Assembly: GCA_033085395.1 (NCBI GenBank)
Contig: JANQBS010000413.1
Location: 1 to 26,716, forward strand
Direction of reading: 5' to 3'
Origin: Xanthoparmelia taractica
Lineage: Eukaryota > Ascomycota > Lecanoromycetes > Lecanorales > Parmeliaceae
Length of the DNA stretch: 26,716 bases
A model generated the notes under the pieces. It was not told the origin of the DNA. It was given only the letters and a program-made list of their open reading frames with translations, and did no database searches. Below, piece by piece: positions 19,560 through 26,716 of this stretch. Position 1 is the stretch's first letter, and each line of letters starts with the position of its first letter. A program made the translations under genes and the position numbers.

Positions 19560-22500
19560 ATCGCACTTTCTTATAATACGCATTAAGCGTCCCTCTAATA
19601 AATTATATCTATAATAATATATACTCTAATTTAATACTATATATTCTCGATATAATATTATTTAATTAGATAACTAAATAATAAGTTTTAATTATAAATC
19701 TTTTATTTAATTAAATAATTATATTAATAAATATAAAGAATACGTCTATAATTACTTAATATATTAAAATAACTATTATATTTATTTTCGTTTTCGATAT
19801 GTTCGCTTACTTAGCGACGATTATTAATATAATTAAATAACTTTCTTATTTAATATTTATTACTTTCGCTTATTAATCTTTTACGTATTATAAATCTAGA
19901 TTAGCTTATTAATACGCTTAAGTTCTTCGTCTAATAATTATTAATTATACTCTTTATCTTAATTAATTTACTTAATCTTATATTAAATATCTTTTTTAAT
20001 CTTTTTTATCTCTTATATCTTATTATTATTAATAAGCTCGAGAGCTTATATAAAGAATTTCGTTACTTCGTCGTAGTCGCGTATAAGATATAATTTAAAT
20101 AACAATATATAAAAGATATTATAAATTTTATACGTAGAAGATAATAATAAGCGATACGCTTATAACTATATTTTATTTATAATTCGAAAAGATCTTATAT
20201 ATTTATAAGTTAATTTCTTACTTAAGCGTTTTTATTTTGAATTCTTAATTCTTAATATTATTAAATTACTTACTTTATAGCTCTAAGATTAATGCGATTT
20301 ATTATATTATTTAACTTAAGCTATAATAGCGCTACGTAATCGCTTTACTATCTTTTTTCTTAGCGTTTATAATCTTTTTATCTTTTTATCTATAGCGAAT
20401 ATTCTTCTCTCGACGAAGTTATTCTCGATCTTTTAGCGTACTTTTAAATAATATTTATATATTAAAAAAAACGATATTATTTCGATAAAGATATATAAAT
20501 TATTTACATATGTAAACTCTATTATAAATAGTAGTTTAATTTAATTAATTTACTTCTTATTAGTAAATACGCGTAAATAATATTTTAATATTTAATTTTA
20601 ACGTTCGATTTAATTATTAATTTAAGAATAAAAGATAATATTTAGATAATACTTTATTTTTAAATAATAATAGATCGCTAATTAAAACTCGCTAATAAAT
20701 ATTAAATCTCTATCGTTAATAATATTATTAGATATTTTATAGCGATAAATAATTTTAATATAAGATACTTTCGCTAACTTAGCGACGTCGATTTTAATTA
20801 TTATTAATAGATATCTAATTATTTTCGTAAATCGATTTATTATAATTAGAATAACGTTCTAAATAACGCTCTTAAGCTTATTTAAGAATAAGCTTATAAT
20901 AAAATCTATAAAAAATTTCTTTTATAATTTAATAATAATAAAGAGCGAGATTAACTTATTATAGAGTCGATAGCGCGACGCCTTAATACATTAATACACG
21001 TCGCAAGTCTTAACGTAATTAATAACTTTCTTAAGACTCTTATTTCAATAATATTTACGTATAAGAAGCTTATATATCTTCGTAGCGTTAAAGTATCTTA
21101 TTAAAGAATTATTATAATACTTATTAATAAGTTCTTTTTGTAAAATATTATTTCTAGATACGTAGAAGCGATTATTATTTCGTAATAGCCCCTTAAAGTC
21201 TAAGATTTATATCTAATTACGAGTATAATATCACTTCGTAAACGTATTCGCATCAACTCGAAAAGAGCTCACCTAATTATTATAAAATTATAATTCTCGA
21301 ATTAGCGTTTTTATTAATCTTTATAAATCGTTATACGTAATTTTAAATATAGTCTTAATTTTTTTTCTTGAAATAATTATTTAAATATCTACGACTTATA
21401 GCGTAGACGCTATTATTAGTATTACTTCTTTATCTCTTTGCGATAGCTCGTCGCTAATTTAAAGAATAAGTTTATTTTAAAGTATAAATAATAATTTAAT
21501 ATTTAATAACGATAAATCTTTATAATCTAATCGTCGCGATAATATATTTATAAAATTTAATTTTTCTATTTAATAAAAAATCTTAAAATTATAAGCGAAT
21601 AACTTTAGCGCTTAACGAGTTTATTTAAAATTAAGTTTCTTTTACTTTATAAATTTCTTAAGATTATTATAATTTATTTAAATCTTAATATAGTAATTAT
21701 TATCTTTTAAATAATAACGCTATTACTTTATCGCTATAATAATAATAAATAATTTCTAATCATAAATCTTATAATTTTATTTCGCTAATATTATCTTTTT
21801 AAAAAAGAACGCGACGAGTTATTAATAATTATTATTATTCTATTACAAAAGTATAGCTCTTATATTAAAGCTAAAGATATTAGTCTCTAAGCGTAATTTT
21901 TTTTAAGAATTATAATATCGTAGATATAACGTAATTATAAAAGTATTACGTAATTACTTAAATAATTCTAATTTTTTATCGATTTTATTATTCTTAAATA
22001 AGCTAATAAGAGACGCTATAATAATAGAATATTTATAAGTAAAGTATTAATAAAAATTTATAAAGTTTAAAAAGACTTATATATCTTAATAGCTCTATAA
22101 CGTTAATTATTCTTAAATTATTATTACGCGTTTTTAATTTATAATTATATTATTAATAATTATAATAAATTCTAGAAACTTAACTATTTTAATATAAAAC
22201 TAATATTTCTTTAGATTAAAATATAGCTAAAACTAGCGTACTCGCTTAAGTACTTACTTAATATATTTTTAATATTTCGTCGACTTAGCGCTATAGATTA
22301 AAATATTATTTAAATATATTATATATATAATATTTATAAGATCGATAAGAGTTTAATTAATATAGACTTAAAATATAATTAATATATTTATAAGATCGAA
22401 AGATATTATTAAATATTTAAAATAACTATAGCGAGTATAAAACGTAGTCTTTTATTCGTTATTCTTCTTAATATAAATTCTATAATAAATATTCTTAAGA

Positions 22501-24554
22501 TCTAATTTTAAAAATATTTTAAATTATATAAGCGATTTAATATCTTAGTAATTAAAGATAATAAATATCGATTCTTTATTATTATCGTATTTAAGTCTTA
22601 ATAATTTATGTAAAGATATAATTTATTATTCTTCTTTAAAATAAAGAGAATAAGAATTTTAGCGAAGAAAGTTAAGTAACGAATTTAATCTTTATAAAGT
22701 AATTTCTTAAGATATCGTTTTAGCTTTAATAGCTTAATTTAAGATAAATTATAAAGAGATTTATAAAATAACTCTTTATTTTTCTCTATCTCGATAATAT
22801 AATTTCTCTATTTAAATATAAATAAGATCTCTATTATATTATTAAAAAAGATATTCTTAAATTTTAATAATTCTCTTAAGAGCTTTAAATTACTAATATT
22901 CTTCTATTCGCCTCGCGTTATTGTAGCGTATACGATTACGAATATATTTAACTCTCGCTCGATTTCCTAAATAAATTTAATTAATTCTTTAATCTAAAGT
23001 TTTTTAATATTAATCTTAAATCGTTATTACGTCGTCGTAGAATTAAATAGAATTTATAATTAATATAATATAAGTATATTTAATATAATATCGAGATCTT
23101 CTTAATTTATAACGTAGAATAACATATTATATTATCGTCTCTAATTTCAGTTATCGACTATTTAATAGTTTAGCTAATAAGTATTATAGTAATATATATC
23201 TTATTCGCTAAGCGCTTTCGCCTACGATAAAATAGCGATATATAATTTAAGATCTTATTAGATTACGAACTTTTACGTAATTAAATTAATATACGCTTCG
23301 TAATCGAGTAGAGCAATAAGTTATCTTTAATTACTCTATAACTTAGTTTATCTCTTCGTAATAATAGAAGAGGTTATCTCTATTATTCGTTTTTCTTATT
23401 TTACTTTAAAGACGCTTACGAAGTCGATTTATTTTTTATCGATATCGTCGCGACGATAATAGTCGATTTATTCTTATCGAAATTATTTAATTTTATATAA
23501 TTTAGTTTCTAATAATATTAGTAAATAATAGATATTTTAATATTATAATTAGCGATCTTAGTTTTACGTTTCTTGTTTTCTTCTTAGATACGCGTAGACT
23601 TAGCGCTATTCTTTAAAGTCGTATTAGACTTCGAAATTCGAGCTTTTAAAAGCTTGTTTTTATTAGATTCTTTTAATTATTTCGAATTAGAATTATCGTT
23701 ACTAAGACGCGCGCGCTCTAAAATTATTTTTTATATAATTATTATAATAAGAATTTCTTCTCTCTATTTAGATATATTATTAATATTAAGAATCTTATTC
23801 TTTAGCTTAGGTCGTAGCTTAGCTAAGAAAAAGTTCGCTCGATACTTCTTTATAAACGAGAGTAAATAAGCTTTTAACTTCTTTAGATAGATCTTAAAAA
23901 TTAAGATTTTCTAATTTTATCGCTATTTTATCGCTTTTTACTTTTTATAAACGAATAAATAACGATTTATTAAGTTTATAATTAAGTTAAATAAAAATAA
24001 TTTAAAAAACTCGAAGATAATTCTATTTAATCTATAGGTCTAAAAGTACTTATATTACTACGTATTAAGATCGTCTTTTAAGAATTATATATAATAAATA
24101 ATCTTAACTTAGTCGATAATAAAATACTCGAAATTTATAAGAAAATAAATTTCGACTTCGCGGAATTAGCGTAAATATTTTCCTTTATTATTATTCTTAT
24201 AAAAAAATATTTTTTCGAGATAAAGTATTTTCGCTTTAATTAAAATATTTATTAAAGATAAAATAATAGATAAAATTATTATTACTTTAACGAGGATTAT
24301 AGAGAAGTTTAAATTACGTAGTATATTATTATATACTCGTAACTTAGTTAACTCTCGTTTTAATTCTAGACGACGATTTTCTATCTAAGCGTTCTTAAGA
24401 CGTTTTTTTAAAATCGCTTAATTTTCTAAGATAAATCCTTAAAAATTAATATCGAAATTACGTCGCTTTAAGATATATTTATTTCGATTCGACGAAGAGT
24501 TCGATATTATAGCAATAATAAGTCTTTTTCTTTAAAAGATAGAGAGATTAGAAT
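19560..24554 (-). pseudogene. Ty3/gypsy (chromovirus-like) retrotransposon relic, minus strand
   Basis: This is a long AT-rich block whose minus strand still shows pol domains in order despite many stops. The reverse transcriptase is at about 22250-22750, with L-D-L-K-N-I-Y-Y-R-I (about 22475-22506) and Y-L-N-N-I-L-I-Y-S (about 22285-22317), where the catalytic Asp pair has decayed to Asn. The integrase is at about 20590-21120, with a C-x-x-x-x-C zinc remnant, F-F-I-D-F-I (near 20890-20910), N-D-R-D-L-I-F near 20690-20717 and I-E-R downstream. Further downstream are Y-K-I-Y-N-I-F-Y-like and L-D-E-E-L-K stretches (about 19880-20160), resembling the linker and chromodomain of fungal chromoviruses. 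The gag/protease part (about 23000-24500) is not recognisable. No paired LTRs were found, so both ends are approximate. Confidence 0.82.
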
Positions 24555-26395
24555 TATAAGAGGTTAATTCGCTAACGCTTAGTAAGCGGCCTAATTAATA
24601 TAAGAGACGTATAGTTAATACGATAATAATTTCTTTATTAGATACTAAGTTCTAATAGAACTAATCTTTAAGAAATATAAAAACCCTAGAAAGACTAGAA
24701 TATACGAAGAGAATATATAATCGCCAAGACCCCGTTAAAGGTCTTAGATTATGAACCCCGTTATAATCTCGCAACGAACTTTAAATTCATAAGTAGTTAA
24801 CGCTAAGACGTATATAGCGCTAGGTCTAATAGAAATTAAGTAATCTTATAGTTAATATACGCTTAATTATAACGTATTAATGCTATAACTTCAAGAGCTC
24901 GATAAACTTAACGAAGAACTTTTTTAATCTTTTTATAAAGAAAGAATAAAATCTTTATATAATCTTAATTTTTTTTAACGCTCTTATAATAAAAATAGAG
25001 CGAGAATTTATCTTTAATATAATCGTTATCGAAATAAATAAAGTATCGATAATAGAGAAGAGTAGATATTATATTATCTTAATATACGATAACGAAGCGC
25101 CAAGGAATTTACTTTATTGTTATTATATAAGCTATCTTAAGTGTTAATATATATTAATATTAGCGTAATAATAGAAAAAGTTTAATAATACTTATAATAA
25201 AGAAGTTAGAAGAAGTTATAATAATAAGTATTTAATTATTAATACGTTAATATTAAAAACGATATTATAGCGTTAAAGTAAGAATTTATAAAGAATATAT
25301 TAGATATTATAAAGAAGAGAAAAGTTTTAAGAAAGCGAAGATAATATTAAAAGACGCTAATAATTATTACTTACGACGTTATTATCGATATCGCTATTAA
25401 TAAAATAATCTTACGTTCTTCTATTATAGAAGTTAGAATAACTCTATAGAAAAAAGTAGAAGCGTAATTATTAGTTATTTAATAATAGCTCGCTAAGAAT
25501 TAGAATAAATAATATATAATATATATATTTTAGAGTAATTAGTAGTATACGCTATAGAAACGATATCGCATATAGAAGAATTTCTTCTACGCGTCTACGA
25601 AAAGAATTAAAGAAATTCTTTAATAAACAACTAATAATATATATCGTTTATTATAAATATATTAATCTAATATTATAAAAACGATAATATATTTAAAAAA
25701 AAACTCTTTTTTTTTATTACTTAAAGAAATTAAGATTTTTTAATAAGTCTTTTACGTATACTTAGCGATTACGTTACTATTAGTTTATAAATAATAAAAT
25801 TAGTCGTAATATATTAAATCTTCTATTAATACTCGAAGAGCATTATTAAAATTATTATATTATAAAGAAAGTTCGTATTATATATTAATAATTAATATAA
25901 TAGAGTCGAGATATTATAATTAATAAACGTTATATATGTAATAGTACTAACGCGCGTCTATAGCGCGTATCTTTTACTATTAATATTTTAAGTTAATATT
26001 ATAAAAGCGATATTATTTACGAGTACTTTTTCTTATTTTTTTATAAGATTTAAAGATTTTTTATATTACGTATTTAGAATATTATATTAAATAATATTTA
26101 AAGATTAAAATCTAAGAAAGAAGATAATTATTAGATCTAGCGCTATATATATCTTAGCGTTAATTATTTATAAATCTAGAATTTATTACGAGATTATAAC
26201 GAGATTTATAATCTAAGATCTTAGCGAGACCTTAACGATTATATATCGTCTTCGTATACTTTAGAATTTTCGTATTTCTTAGAGATTAGTTCTATTAGAA
26301 CTTAATATCTAACAAAGAAATTACTATCGTATCGACTATATATCTCTTAGATTGATTAGGTCGCTTGCTAAGCGCTAGCGAACTAACCTCTTATA
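24555..26395 (-). mobile_element. R-X-R element, 1.84 kb with ~270-bp terminal inverted repeats
   Basis: It is bounded by repeat R at 24555-24831 and its inverted copy at 26129-26395. The outermost bases TATAAGAGG/CCTCTTATA match exactly. The interior X (24832-26128) is the inverted partner of 17357-19218, for example the agacgctaataattatta and cgataacgaagcgc stretches. With long terminal inverted repeats and a remnant coding frame that ends at the inner edge of R, it looks like an internally shortened, non-autonomous derivative of a DNA transposon. No clear target duplication was seen. The family is not assigned. Confidence 0.7.
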
Positions 26396-26642
26396 TTAAT
26401 ATACGTAGACTTGGCGAACCCTTGGCGAACAAGTTTATACAAGCGATTTCTCTAAGTTTTCTTTTCTTCTTTCTTAAGAATTAGTCTTACTATTAGATCT
26501 ATATATAATATATATATATCTCTTTCTAATTTTATATTAATATATAACTCTAAGACTCTAATTTAGAATTAAGTCTAATAATTCTAATTCTTTTAATTCT
26601 TCTTAAAGATAGCGATTCGAAATTAGTATAATAATTACGACT
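26396..26642. other. AT-rich unassigned stretch
   Basis: Between the R-X-R element and MITE D. It contains a short direct repeat (CTTGGCGAAC twice, about 26411-26430) with normal CpA content, then AT-rich decayed DNA. No gene recognised. Confidence 0.5.
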
Positions 26643-26716
26643 ACGGGTCGGAAAGGTGTGATATCTGTTGAACATAGTCGTTTTCAACTTTTTTTCAACT
26701 TTTTTTAAAAAATTAT
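26643..26716 (-). mobile_element. MITE copy D, cut by the window end
   Basis: It begins ACGGGTCGGAAAGGTGTG and continues with the sub-terminal sequence of copy C (atagtcgttttcaac), so it has the same orientation as C. Only 74 bp are present. Its interior keeps CpA/TpG dinucleotides (tgttgaacatag) that are lost in copies B and C, so it is one of the least mutated copies. Confidence 0.9.

Noticed and set aside
23654..23869. Open frame of 71 codons on the plus strand in the AT-rich block
   Set aside because: It is opposite the minus-strand gypsy relic, is made of Ile/Leu/Phe-rich low-complexity sequence, and resembles no protein; it is a by-product of AT decay.
17090..24831. Direct repeats R1 and R2 as the LTRs of the intervening gypsy element
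   Set aside because: The gypsy coding region is separated from R1 by ~2 kb of element X, R lacks TG...CA ends, and a third R copy forms an inverted pair with R2, which fits terminal inverted repeats better.
1..26716. tRNA, rRNA, CRISPR array or bacterial operon
   Set aside because: No cloverleaf-like sequence, no rRNA core motif, no regularly spaced repeats; all convincing genes are intron-bearing fungal genes.

Overview
The window comes from a filamentous ascomycete (Pezizomycotina). The evidence is short GT-AG introns of about 47-150 bp in nearly every gene, fungal-type proteins, and very AT-rich blocks of dead transposons carrying a repeat-induced point mutation (RIP)-like signature. The class within Pezizomycotina cannot be fixed from the sequence alone.

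There are three compartments. (1) 1 to about 2750 is an AT-rich block: a plus-strand Ty3/gypsy retrotransposon relic with a recognisable integrase core, a candidate 3' LTR (1782-2455) with a MITE nested in it, and a decayed inverted copy of that LTR. (2) About 2750-16131 is a normal-composition island with seven intact, intron-containing genes: an ABHD11/Imo32-like mitochondrial alpha/beta hydrolase (+), ribosomal protein eS1 (-), a GTP-cyclohydrolase-II-like URC1 (-), transcription elongation factor Elf1 (+), uracil phosphoribosyltransferase (-), a WAPL-type cohesin regulator (+) and the small GTPase Rheb (+). (3) 16132 to the end is a second AT-rich block: a 5' pogo-type transposase relic that starts exactly at the boundary, a pair of related elements forming a 1.5-kb inverted repeat, a minus-strand gypsy relic with RT, integrase and a chromodomain-like C-terminus, and three more copies of the MITE.

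The main functional theme is pyrimidine salvage and catabolism. URC1 and a uracil phosphoribosyltransferase lie about 1.2 kb apart with only Elf1 between them. Both activities belong to the fungal URC uracil-degradation pathway, and GATA-type motifs lie in the URC1/ELF1 divergent promoter. The third known component, URC4, is not seen here. The other genes are housekeeping: translation, transcription elongation, cohesin dynamics and TOR signalling.

The repeat blocks have an unusually clean mutational fingerprint. Surviving cytosines are almost always followed by G or T, while CpA and CpC are nearly absent. The roughly 272-275 bp MITEs have largely intact GC-rich termini and 10-bp target duplications inside this decayed DNA. 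Either they inserted late or they are too short for the mutator. No tRNA, rRNA, CRISPR or prokaryotic feature was seen.
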